Assembly (NCBI GenBank): GCA_001701105.1 | Contig: DAAI01000004.1 | Coordinates: 53,802-85,774 of the forward strand | DNA length: 31,973 nucleotides | Reading direction: 5' to 3' | From: Bacteroidales bacterium GP1 | Lineage (GTDB): Bacteria; Bacteroidota; Bacteroidia; Bacteroidales; Muribaculaceae | In this document: positions 23,857 to 31,973 of the stretch, one piece after another | Layout: every line of letters starts with the position of its first letter | Position numbering within the stretch: the stretch's first letter is position 1 | Translations under genes and position numbers: made by a program | The notes under the pieces: generated by a model | What the model saw: only the letters and a program-made list of their open reading frames with translations | The model's database searches: none | What the model was told of the DNA's origin: nothing

Positions 23857-25578
23857 ATGCCCGACACTTCCAATAAAGATTGCCGCATATTGTTCGATGT
23901 GCTGATGGCGCAAGGGCTCCGGCAGGTTGTGTTGTCGCCCGGAAGCCGGAATGCTCCGCTCCTTGTTGCAGCCGACGCAAGAGAAGATTTAAATAATTAT
24001 ATCATCACCGATGAGCGCACTGCCGGATTTATGGCCCTTGGGATGGCTATGATTTCGCGGAAGCCGGTGATGCTGGTATGCACTTCCGGAACTGCGCTCT
24101 ACAATTATGCGCCGGCAGTGGCAGAGGCTTATTATCGCCGAATCCCGCTTATCGTGGTATCTGCCGACCGGCCCGGCCGATGGATTGACCAAGATGATTC
24201 CCAGACATTGCGTCAGAGCGGAGCTTTGGATAAGATAGTGAAACGATCTTTCAACATTACCCTGGACGAAGGAGCCCGGATTGCCACTTCCGGCAAACTT
24301 TTCTCGACGGAACGTGACTGGTTCGTAAACAGAATGGTCAACGAAGCCTGGATCACAGCCACACAAGCACCTCAAGGCCCCGTACATATTAATCTGCCCA
24401 TTGACAATCCTCTCGGCGAGACCCAACTCAATTATGATCCTATGCCTCCGCGCACAATACGCGTGATAGACAATCCATCAAATCTTCCGCCCGAGAAACT
24501 GAAGGAAATAGCTTTATTCCTCGCGGACAAACGTGTGCTTGTCACAGCCGGCTTTATGTCGCCCGATCATCGATTGTCGAAGGCTCTGAATGAGTTTTTA
24601 AAGCTCCCTAATGTAACGGCAATGGCAGAACCGATCTCCAATCTGCATCTGCCGGAGAAGTATTATATGGTCGATGCAGTGCTGCATAATTTTAACGCGG
24701 CCATATGTGATGAATTGCGCCCCGATGTGGTTATCTCAATGGGAGGTGCTCTCGTTTCCCGGATGCTGAAAGATTTCATCCGCACTAACCAGCCCGATGA
24801 ACATTGGACCCTTGCGGATGCTGATCCGGGAACTGACTGCTTCCAAAGCCTAACGACTCATTTCAACCTTTCTCCCCTCAATTTCTTCCGTGGCGTAGCA
24901 AGCCTATCCCGTTGGCTGCAACGCCATGGCAAAATGCCCGAGAATCCTGAATATGATAAGGCTTGGGATAAATACAGAACGATTTCAAAGAGTATTAATA
25001 CGGGCATTCTCCGGATCACTCCATGGTCGGAACTTACGGCTTTCAGGATATTGTTCGAGCATATGCCCGGCGACTGCAATGCTTTCTTCTCAAACGGTAC
25101 GCCCATCCGTTACGCTTCCTTACTTATGGATCATCTCCCCCACGGATGTTACTCTAATCGAGGTGTTTCTGGTATTGAAGGAACATCGGCTACTGCTTTG
25201 GGTTGCGCCTTGAATTATTCAGGACTCACTTTGCTCGTATCTGGAGATATGTCGTTCAATTATTATCCGCATATCTTTGGAAATCCATATTTCCCCGACA
25301 GTTTCCGGATTATCGTAATCAATAATAAAGGAGGAGGCATATTCAGGTTTATTAAAAGCACACGCAACCTTCACAACCGGGAAGAATACTTCTGCGCTCC
25401 GTGCGAAACCCCATTGAAGCAATTGTCGAAAGCCTACTCATGTTATTATTTCCAAGCCTCTTGTGAAACTGAGATGATAGAAACGCTCCCCATATTTTTT
25501 TCCACTCCGAGGGCAGTGATGGAGATATTGGTGGATCCTGAGGCCTCCGCAACATATCTCAAAGGATTTCTTGCATAA
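23857..25578 (+). CDS. menD: 2-succinyl-5-enolpyruvyl-6-hydroxy-3-cyclohexene-1-carboxylate synthase
   Basis: This thiamine-diphosphate enzyme of menaquinone biosynthesis joins isochorismate and 2-oxoglutarate with loss of CO2. It has 573 residues, close to the usual 550-580. The N-terminal Pyr domain has LSPGSRNAPL and the cofactor-activating Glu53 in TDERTAGFMALG, then VCTSGTALYNYAPAVAEAYY. The C-terminal PP domain has RGVSGIEGTSATALG and the ThDP-Mg motif from SGDMSFNYY to NNKGGGIF. The other men genes (menF, menB, menE) are not in the window. Menaquinone is the only quinone of Bacteroidales, so this gene should be important for anaerobic fumarate respiration. It follows fmt by 6 bp and is followed by an 82-bp gap carrying a promoter box. 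Confidence 0.95.
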   Translation: MPDTSNKDCRILFDVLMAQGLRQVVLSPGSRNAPLLVAADAREDLNNYIITDERTAGFMALGMAMISRKPVMLVCTSGTALYNYAPAVAEAYYRRIPLIVVSADRPGRWIDQDDSQTLRQSGALDKIVKRSFNITLDEGARIATSGKLFSTERDWFVNRMVNEAWITATQAPQGPVHINLPIDNPLGETQLNYDPMPPRTIRVIDNPSNLPPEKLKEIALFLADKRVLVTAGFMSPDHRLSKALNEFLKLPNVTAMAEPISNLHLPEKYYMVDAVLHNFNAAICDELRPDVVISMGGALVSRMLKDFIRTNQPDEHWTLADADPGTDCFQSLTTHFNLSPLNFFRGVASLSRWLQRHGKMPENPEYDKAWDKYRTISKSINTGILRITPWSELTAFRILFEHMPGDCNAFFSNGTPIRYASLLMDHLPHGCYSNRGVSGIEGTSATALGCALNYSGLTLLVSGDMSFNYYPHIFGNPYFPDSFRIIVINNKGGGIFRFIKSTRNLHNREEYFCAPCETPLKQLSKAYSCYYFQASCETEMIETLPIFFSTPRAVMEILVDPEASATYLKGFLA

Positions 25579-25598
25579 GGTGTGCAGTGTTTTTTTGC

Positions 25599-25606
25599 TA
25601 ATTTTG
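25599..25606 (+). promoter_or_regulatory. -7 box of the metal-efflux operon promoter
   Basis: TAATTTTG is a full TAnnTTTG match, 55 bp before the adaptor ATG; no TTTG sits at the usual distance upstream. No metal-regulator gene is adjacent and no clear operator palindrome was noticed. Confidence 0.4.
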
Positions 25607-25660
25607 TAACGGGGAATTTACGACGTCCCTAACCCAAAATAAGCAATTCCAATTCAACAC

Positions 25661-26827
25661 ATGAGGACCTTAAACATTATCCTACCGGTTGCCATATTAT
25701 ACATGGCTGCATCCTGCAGTTCCGGCCATGAGGGCCATGAGGATCACGACCATGACGCACACGGCCATCATTCTGAAGCCAAAGCAAAAAACCCACACGA
25801 CGATGACCATGGAGATGAGATAAGCATTAGTCACGAAGTGGAGGAACGTTTCGGCATACGTTGCGATACCGTACGCATTGTGGATTACTCACCTGCTGTG
25901 CGTGTCACCGGGAAAGCGATCCCTTCATCCTCAGATATGGGAATGGTTGTGGCTCCCCGCGCAGGAGTTGTTCGACTTACCGCCGGAATAAACCAAGGTT
26001 CTCAAGTCGGCAGAGGGACCCTGATTGCCACTATCGACGGAGCTGCCGTGACTGGCGGCGATCCAAATAAAGCCGCGAAAGCCCGACTCGATGCCGCCAA
26101 GCGAGAACTCGACAGGCTAAAGCCTCTATACGATGACAAATTAGTAACTGCAGCTGATTATAATACAGCCCTTTCCGCCTACGAACAAGCCAAGGCCGAG
26201 TATATACCGTCTGCTTCAGGAGGAAGGGCCGTAGCTCCAATCGCAGGAGTAATCACTTCTTTGGAGGTGAAGCAAGGAGAACACGTGGAAGCCGGCGCTC
26301 CGATTGCCTCAATTTCATCATCACAATCCCTGAATCTTCGTTTCGATGTCCCTCATAGATATTATTCATCCATAGGCAAAGCCTCGGAGGCGATTATTTT
26401 CCTTCCCGGTGAATCAAAAGGCATATCATTAACATCTTTAGGGGGTCGCCGTATTTCCCAGGATGCCGCGGTTACGGCGGATGCTAATTCTTCTTTCATC
26501 CCTATCTATTATTCTATCAGGAATGACGGGAGATTGCTGCCTGGAATGGCATTCACCGCTTATCTTACTTCCGGCGTATCTAACCCGGCTTTAGCCGTGC
26601 CTGTTTCAGCCCTCAGTGAGCAGCAGGGTGAATTGTACGTCTATGAAGAGGTCCATCACGGTCATTTTATGAAACGCCCGGTCGCTATCGGGAATCGCAA
26701 CGGAGAATATGCAACAATCATTTCCGGCATCGACAAAGGAGCCGTGATAGCAGTAAATGGTGTAACAACTGTAAGGCTCGCCGAAACATCCAATGTTGCT
26801 CCGGAGGGTCATTCACATAACCACTGA
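25661..26827 (+). CDS. Heavy-metal RND efflux periplasmic adaptor lipoprotein (CusB/CzcB type)
   Basis: The protein has 388 residues. A signal peptide ends in lipobox MAASC (Cys19), so it is membrane-anchored in the periplasm. Residues about 22-53 are Asp/His-rich and a short GHSHNH tail closes the protein; both could bind Zn(II), Cu(I/II) or similar ions. The membrane-fusion core follows: the first half of the biotinyl-lipoyl domain (MVVAPRAGVVRLTAGINQGSQV), a hairpin with AKRELDRLKPLYDDKLVTAADYN, the second half (APIAGVITSLEVKQGEHVEAG), then beta-barrel and membrane-proximal domains (GMAFTAYLTSG, VPVSALSEQQG). It links pump and outer-membrane channel. The pump gene follows by 10 bp. The metal is undetermined. 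Confidence 0.9.
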   Translation: MRTLNIILPVAILYMAASCSSGHEGHEDHDHDAHGHHSEAKAKNPHDDDHGDEISISHEVEERFGIRCDTVRIVDYSPAVRVTGKAIPSSSDMGMVVAPRAGVVRLTAGINQGSQVGRGTLIATIDGAAVTGGDPNKAAKARLDAAKRELDRLKPLYDDKLVTAADYNTALSAYEQAKAEYIPSASGGRAVAPIAGVITSLEVKQGEHVEAGAPIASISSSQSLNLRFDVPHRYYSSIGKASEAIIFLPGESKGISLTSLGGRRISQDAAVTADANSSFIPIYYSIRNDGRLLPGMAFTAYLTSGVSNPALAVPVSALSEQQGELYVYEEVHHGHFMKRPVAIGNRNGEYATIISGIDKGAVIAVNGVTTVRLAETSNVAPEGHSHNH

Positions 26828-26837
26828 TAGCCGGGCC

Positions 26838-29800
26838 ATGCTTAATAAAATCATCAGAATTTCGCTCAACAACCGAATTGCCGTATTGATAATCACGGCC
26901 ATCATGCTCGTACTGGGAACAATCACGCTGCTGAGGATGGAAGTGGATATATTTCCGGATCTCAACGCTCCTACAGTAGTAGTCATGACTGAGGCTCCCG
27001 GGATGGCTCCCGAAGAGGTTGAAAAGACGGTCACGTATCCTATCGAGACGGCTGTGAACGGCTCCACCGGAGTGCGCAGGGTTCGTTCCTCATCCACAAC
27101 GGGGTTTTCTGTGGTATGGGTTGAGTTTGATTGGGATACCGACGTATATCTCGCGCGCCAGATCGTAAACGAGCGTCTCGAAAGTGCCGCAGAGAATCTG
27201 CCGCAAGGAGTGGCCAAGCCCGTGATGGGTCCACAATCCTCTATTCTTGGAGAAATGATGATTATTGGTCTTACGGCCGACAATACATCGCAACTCGAGC
27301 TACGCAAGATTGCAGAAAACACTATCCGGCCCCGTCTGCTTGCCCTCGGAGGAGTGTCTCAAGTGTCAGTTATTGGAGGGGATGCTCCCGAATTCCGCAT
27401 AATGGTCAATCCGGATCTCCTTCGCGTGCGTGGTGTATCTTTACAGGAGGTTGTGAATGCCACGGAGGATATGACCCGGAATGCAGGAGGTGGCGTGGTG
27501 TATGATTACGGTAATGAATACATTGTAAAGGCTGAACTGAATACTACAAATATTGAAGACCTTGAGAACACCGTAATCATGGCCGATTCACAAGGCATAG
27601 TGACATTGGCCGATGTCGCATCCATCGACGTAGGGCCACGCACGCCCCGTACCGGCGTTGCCTCCGTAAAAGGTCTGCCTGCTGTAATAATAACCGTCAC
27701 TAAGCAGCCTGCTGTCGGAACAATTCCACTCACAAAGAGAATTGATGCCGAATTGGATGTACTGTCCAAGACATTCCCTAAAGATGTGAAGGTCGCAACT
27801 GATATTTTCCGTCAATCTGATTTTATTTCCGCATCCATATCGAATCTTCAGGAATCATTGATCGAGGGAGCCTTTTTCGTGATTATTGTGCTGTTCGTGT
27901 TCCTGATGAATTTTCGCACCACACTTATATCTATCATTGCATTGCCATTAAGCATCATCATCACCGTCTTGATACTCAATGCCCTCGGATTTACCATTAA
28001 TACGATGAGCCTCGGTGGAATAGCCATTGCGATAGGATGCCTTGTAGATGATGCCATAGTCGATGTAGAGAATGTGCATAAGCGATTGAGGCAAAACCGA
28101 CTGTTGCCTCCGGAGGAGCGACAATCCGTGATCGACACCGTCTACCGTGCCTCAGCTGAGGTGCGCATGCCCATATTCAATTCCACACTCATTATTGTGG
28201 CCGCATTTCTTCCCCTTTTCTTCCTCTCAGGGATGGAAGGAAGAATGCTGAAGCCCCTCGGAATCGCTTTCATCGTTGCGTTGGGGGCATCCACAATAGT
28301 TGCATTGACTGTGACTCCGGTATTATGCTCCTTCCTGTTAGGAAACGCGAGGCAAACACGCACTCTTGATAAGGAGCCTCCCCTTACTGCGTGGCTCCGT
28401 AAAATCTATGAACGTAGTCTGAAAAACGCCATTCTGCATAAAAAGGTAGTGTTTATCTCCACTGCTGTACTCTTTGCTTTAGCCATAGCCTTGTTCTTTA
28501 CCCTCGGGCGTGGCTTCCTTCCCGGATTCAATGAAGGCTCGTTCACCATAAATGTATCAACTCTCCCGGGAATCTCGCTTGAGGAAAGCGACAAAGTCGG
28601 GAGAGAGGCCGAGAGGATAATTATGGAGACTCCGGAAGTGATAACTGTGGCCCGAAAGACCGGACGTGCCGAACTTGATGAACACTCTTTCGGAGTGAAT
28701 GTGTCTGAAATTGAGGCTCCATATAAACTCGACAAACGCGGACGCAGGGAAGTGAGTGCGGATCTCCGCAAACGGCTTTCACAAATTCCGGGCGCCGTGA
28801 TTGAGATTGGTCAACCTATCTCCCACCGTATCGATGCGATGCTCTCCGGCACGCAGTCGCAGATTGCCATTAAGATATTTGGTCATGATCTTAATAAACT
28901 CTCCGCTTTAGGACATCAGGTGAAGGGAATAATATCAGAAATAGATGGCGTGGTCGATGCAGCCATGGAGCAACAGATTGAGCGTCCGCAACTTCTGATC
29001 AAACCTAAGCGCGAGATGCTTACGGCCTATGGTATCACCCCCGGTGATTTCCGGTCGTTCATAGAGACCGCAATGTCGGGGCGCGTGGTATCACAGATTT
29101 ACGATAACGGGTTTGCCTATGACGTGGCCGTGATTTTGACTCCTGAAGCACGCTCGTCGCTCGAGGATATTCGCGATATCGCCTTCGAGGCTCCCGGAGG
29201 CACTGTCAATCTCGCCACGCTTGCCGACATTGTTTCCACCACAGGGCCTAATACGGTGAATCGTGAGAATGTGGCGCGACGTATCATTGTATCAGCCAAT
29301 GTCGAGGGGCGCGATCTGCGAAGCGTGGTGGACGACATCCGGAAAAAGATTAACAAGGAAGTAAGCCTACCGGAAAATTATTACATCTCATACGGAGGTC
29401 AGTTTGAGAATCAGGAAAATGCATCGCGGACATTATTGTTGGCATCCCTGTTTGCCCTGATTGTGATTTTTATGCTTCTCTATGGAGAGTTTAAAAATAC
29501 GATGCAAGCAGCCGTAATTCTCGTGAATATGCCTCTGGCTTTGATCGGAGGAATCCTTATCCTTGTAATAACCGGTAGCGAACTCAACATCCCGGCCATA
29601 ATCGGCTTCATTTCGCTGATGGGAATAAGCACCCGTAACGGTATGCTTCTAATCAGTCGGTACAATAGGCTTCGCGCGGAGGGCACGCCCTTGGACAGGC
29701 GTATTATCATCGGATCTTCCGACCGATTGCTGCCTATCGTTATGACAGCACTTACTTCCGCACTCGCCCTCATTCCACTCGCATGGAATTATGACAGTCC

Positions 29801-29927
29801 CGGAAATGAGATTCAGGCTCCTATGGCACTCGTGATTCTCGGTGGATTGGTAAGTTCAACGGCACTCAATATGTACGTTGTTCCGGCGTTATATTATATA
29901 ATAAACAGAAAGAAAGATGAGATATAA
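26838..29927 (+). CDS. Heavy-metal RND efflux pump (CusA/CzcA family)
   Basis: The protein has 1029 residues from the ATG at 26838 (MLNKIIRISLNNRIAVLI), which starts the first membrane helix; an upstream ATG at 26793 lies inside the adaptor gene. This is a proton-driven RND permease with two six-helix halves and two large periplasmic loops. The first loop carries the HME-family ends VDIFPDLNAPTVVVMTEAPG and TYPIETAVNG. The proton-relay helix 4 reads AIGCLVDDAIVDVENVHKRL, with the two acidic positions and Glu of the CzcA/CusA signature. It exports metal ions from the periplasm or cytoplasm through the TolC-like partner. Substrate (Zn/Co/Cd against Cu/Ag) cannot be decided by reading. Its end overlaps the outer-membrane gene by 11 bp. 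Confidence 0.92.
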   Translation: MLNKIIRISLNNRIAVLIITAIMLVLGTITLLRMEVDIFPDLNAPTVVVMTEAPGMAPEEVEKTVTYPIETAVNGSTGVRRVRSSSTTGFSVVWVEFDWDTDVYLARQIVNERLESAAENLPQGVAKPVMGPQSSILGEMMIIGLTADNTSQLELRKIAENTIRPRLLALGGVSQVSVIGGDAPEFRIMVNPDLLRVRGVSLQEVVNATEDMTRNAGGGVVYDYGNEYIVKAELNTTNIEDLENTVIMADSQGIVTLADVASIDVGPRTPRTGVASVKGLPAVIITVTKQPAVGTIPLTKRIDAELDVLSKTFPKDVKVATDIFRQSDFISASISNLQESLIEGAFFVIIVLFVFLMNFRTTLISIIALPLSIIITVLILNALGFTINTMSLGGIAIAIGCLVDDAIVDVENVHKRLRQNRLLPPEERQSVIDTVYRASAEVRMPIFNSTLIIVAAFLPLFFLSGMEGRMLKPLGIAFIVALGASTIVALTVTPVLCSFLLGNARQTRTLDKEPPLTAWLRKIYERSLKNAILHKKVVFISTAVLFALAIALFFTLGRGFLPGFNEGSFTINVSTLPGISLEESDKVGREAERIIMETPEVITVARKTGRAELDEHSFGVNVSEIEAPYKLDKRGRREVSADLRKRLSQIPGAVIEIGQPISHRIDAMLSGTQSQIAIKIFGHDLNKLSALGHQVKGIISEIDGVVDAAMEQQIERPQLLIKPKREMLTAYGITPGDFRSFIETAMSGRVVSQIYDNGFAYDVAVILTPEARSSLEDIRDIAFEAPGGTVNLATLADIVSTTGPNTVNRENVARRIIVSANVEGRDLRSVVDDIRKKINKEVSLPENYYISYGGQFENQENASRTLLLASLFALIVIFMLLYGEFKNTMQAAVILVNMPLALIGGILILVITGSELNIPAIIGFISLMGISTRNGMLLISRYNRLRAEGTPLDRRIIIGSSDRLLPIVMTALTSALALIPLAWNYDSPGNEIQAPMALVILGGLVSSTALNMYVVPALYYIINRKKDEI

Positions 29928-31080
29928 GCTGCTGGCCATAATGTTTTTCTTCATTGCGCTTACCTCGGTGGCAGATAGATTGGATGGAATCGTAGAGACG
30001 ATACTCGACAATAATATTGAACTTAAGGCCATGAAAGCCCGTCAGAATTCAGAGATTGCCGGGTTAAGGGCCGACAATGTTCTCCCCGGCCCGGAGGCAC
30101 AGTTCTCATTTGTCGCAAGTCCTGAAGAAAAGAAATGGGACATATCAGTAAGTCAGGGATTTGAATGGCCCGGCGCTTATTCAGCCCGAAGCAAAGCCTC
30201 AAGCCTGCGCGCCGATGCTTTCGAGATGCTTTATCGACAGGAACGTCGGTCTCTGGAGATAAAAGTGCGCGAAACAATCCTTAATTATCTCATGCGCAAC
30301 GCACGGAAAGCCACTTTGGAAATCGTTAATGACAACCTCGGCCGGCTTACACAGGCATATGAAAAAGCCCTTGACCATGGAGAGGCCACTATTCTTGATG
30401 TTAAGAAGCTCGAAATTCTTGCCTTTAATATTGCAAGAATGATTTCGGATACGGAAAATGAAATAAAGGGATATGAGGCAGCCATATGGTCATTAAATGG
30501 TGGAGAATCACTACAGATTCCGATGACAGAAATACCGATACCGTCGTTGAGGCCCAAGGAAGCGTACCTTTCCGAAGTCATCTCTTCAGATCCTGCCGTA
30601 AAAGTGGCGGCTGCTTTAAGGAATGCCGCAAGAGCCGACATGAAAGCCGTGGACCGCGCTTCGCTACCCGGCTTCGCCATCGGTTATATCCATGAATATG
30701 AAGAAAAGACTCATTTTAATGGCTTTTCCTTCGGCATTAATCTTCCCTCATGGAAAAATTCGTATAAGAAAAAGAGGATTCAGGATGAATTAATGGCCAT
30801 AGATTTTGAAGAATCTGCGGCTGTCAGCGCTCGCAAGGCACAAATTGAAGCCGACTATACCACGGCTTCAAGAGCTTTTGCCTTGATGGAGAAAGGGAAG
30901 TTCCTTCTGACTGATCAATATGCTTCGCTCCTCGACAAATCTTTGAAGGCAGGACAAATCGATCTTATCACTTATCTTTCCGACCTTAATGAATTTATCG
31001 ACGCACGCAGTTCATTCCTCGATCTGCAATTGGAATATGCGATAGCAGCCTCTAATCTTGAACTGATTGTCAAGGACTAA
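29917..31080 (+). CDS. TolC-family outer-membrane efflux protein of the metal RND system
   Basis: The protein has 387 residues, short for the family (about 410-460). A signal peptide covers about 1-19 (LLAIMFFFIALTSVADR). Two OEP halves follow: residues about 20-200 start with IVETILDNNIELKAMKARQN and continue with coiled helix segments (LTQAYEKALDHGEATILDVKKLEIL). The second half, about 205-387, contains FGINLPSWKN and SLKAGQIDLITYLSDLNEFIDARSSFLDLQLEYAIA, the usual last helices of the periplasmic barrel. It would form the outer-membrane channel for the CusA/CzcA-type pump upstream, with which it overlaps by 11 bp. No lipobox is seen, unlike CusC. No clear terminator lies in the 18 bp before the convergent U32 gene. 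Confidence 0.88.
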   Translation: MRYKLLAIMFFFIALTSVADRLDGIVETILDNNIELKAMKARQNSEIAGLRADNVLPGPEAQFSFVASPEEKKWDISVSQGFEWPGAYSARSKASSLRADAFEMLYRQERRSLEIKVRETILNYLMRNARKATLEIVNDNLGRLTQAYEKALDHGEATILDVKKLEILAFNIARMISDTENEIKGYEAAIWSLNGGESLQIPMTEIPIPSLRPKEAYLSEVISSDPAVKVAAALRNAARADMKAVDRASLPGFAIGYIHEYEEKTHFNGFSFGINLPSWKNSYKKKRIQDELMAIDFEESAAVSARKAQIEADYTTASRAFALMEKGKFLLTDQYASLLDKSLKAGQIDLITYLSDLNEFIDARSSFLDLQLEYAIAASNLELIVKD

Positions 31081-31098
31081 AAAAGAATACTTCTCTCG

Positions 31099-31920
31099 TT
31101 ACTTCTCCTCAATCACTCTCATCTCGCAATTGGCGCAATCGAATTGCAACTGATAGCGATGTGGACCGGTAGTAATCGTCAGCGGTTCGGCGAATCTCGC
31201 GGCATCTTCCTTTCTGCGCGACCGTTTGCACATTCCCAGTTCCCTGAGAATACAATACCTCGTTGTCATAACTTCATTATCCACAGGATGGCCACCACAT
31301 TCCACAGCCCTATCCATCCTTTTTACTCCATGCCGTAAATAAAATTCGCGCGCTAACTTATTTGCCACATTATCCCTTGCGTCAAGGCTGTCAGCAGGAT
31401 AGAGAACGGTTAAGTCTTCCGGTTTACGATAATCGAATGTATAGTTGGTTTTAGCAGCGAAGTCCAGCAATTCTATAGCCTTCCGCCTTGTCCGGGTTAA
31501 TTCAGAAGCAGGAATGAAGGTGTCGGCATCCAATTTATTCTCCAATTTACGCAAGGCATAAGATGTGCCCCCCAGTTTACTCAATATCTTCTCGGGATCA
31601 AATGCTTTTTCCGCTTTATCCTTTACCACATCAAGAGCTACTCGCACGTACAGTCCTCGTTCATCGTGCAAGGAAAGCCCCCGCTCATCTATCACCATAT
31701 CTACCCATATGATTCGTGTAGATGTTTCAGAGGCCATTAACTTATTCCATTCTATATCGTGGGTCCGATGAATTTCCCGCCCTTTGGGGATTGTGAATCT
31801 GCGCGATCCTAATAATCTTCCTCCCCGGATTCCATTTATGCTTACTCCCTCATATTCTCCACGCTCATTGAAAAAGCTGATGCCATCACCATTATGAAGG
31901 CGGGATATATCGTGAATCAC
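31099..31920 (-). CDS. C-terminal part of a U32-family peptidase/tRNA- or rRNA-modification-type protein, apparently frame-broken
   Basis: The 273 residues from a GTG at 31920 match the C-terminal half of U32 proteins of about 600 residues: NGDGISFFNERGEYEGV, then a DUF3656-like middle, then RYCILRELGMC and FDCANCEM with four cysteines (223, 231, 262, 265) that could bind metal. Upstream of the GTG the frame still reads conserved sequence (SSIHTPKSQGE) but meets a TAA at 31965-31963. A different frame is open to the window edge (GFYKSFYLP). So the gene appears to be interrupted, or a base is wrong near 31950. U32 relatives such as RlhA and TrhP hydroxylate RNA; others are called collagenases. 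The N-terminal catalytic part is not in the window. Confidence 0.7.
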   Translation of the reverse strand: MIHDISRLHNGDGISFFNERGEYEGVSINGIRGGRLLGSRRFTIPKGREIHRTHDIEWNKLMASETSTRIIWVDMVIDERGLSLHDERGLYVRVALDVVKDKAEKAFDPEKILSKLGGTSYALRKLENKLDADTFIPASELTRTRRKAIELLDFAAKTNYTFDYRKPEDLTVLYPADSLDARDNVANKLAREFYLRHGVKRMDRAVECGGHPVDNEVMTTRYCILRELGMCKRSRRKEDAARFAEPLTITTGPHRYQLQFDCANCEMRVIEEK

Positions 31921-31973
31921 TTCTCCCTGCGATTTCGGTGTATGAATGGAAGATAGAAAGACTTATAGAAGCC

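Overview
The window looks like chromosomal DNA of a gut-type Bacteroidales bacterium, most likely near Muribaculaceae; this is inferred. The reasons are promoters with the Bacteroidota TTTG / TAnnTTTG pattern, the RprX/RprY two-component pair, a BspA-like leucine-rich-repeat protein with a Bacteroidales-type C-terminal tail, a clostripain-family lipoprotein, a DUF4250 protein and an RmuC. No tRNA, rRNA, CRISPR array, insertion sequence or phage gene was recognised. Most of the window is core metabolism and envelope biology rather than accessory DNA.

Layout. 1-1237 (+): the end of a KDG kinase and a complete KDPG aldolase, the last two steps of hexuronate breakdown. 1319-2164 (-): a lipoprotein carrying a flavodoxin domain. 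2395-4589 (+): GDP-L-fucose synthase overlapped by a CobW-type GTPase metal chaperone with a His-rich insert. 13746 down to 4882 (-): seven tightly packed genes, hutU, bifunctional ftcD, hutI, hutH, a nitroreductase-like protein, rmuC and a DUF4250 gene, with a promoter just upstream of hutU and a hairpin at the last stop codon. The first four convert histidine to glutamate and return the formimino carbon to folate. 15028-13829 (-): a clostripain-family (C11) lipoprotein.

15453-19202 (+): the sensor kinase RprX and regulator RprY, then an acyl-glycerol-phosphate acyltransferase (plsC) and thiD (HMP-P kinase). thiD ends 1 bp from a convergent yjbQ/UPF0047 gene (19617-19204, -). 22670-19890 (-): a large secreted BspA-like LRR protein with a two-level repeat structure. 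22915-25578 (+): fmt and menD. 25661-31080 (+): a complete three-component heavy-metal RND efflux operon (lipoprotein adaptor with a His-rich N-terminus, CusA/CzcA-like pump, TolC-like outer-membrane protein). 31920-31099 (-): the C-terminal part of a U32-family protein whose frame breaks about 50 bp from the right edge.

I found no clearly new multi-gene system. The points most worth a second look are the exported flavodoxin-domain lipoprotein, the 129/129/106-residue super-repeats of the LRR protein, the fusion of the hut operon to nitroreductase/rmuC/DUF4250, the abutting thiD-yjbQ pair, and the broken U32 gene.
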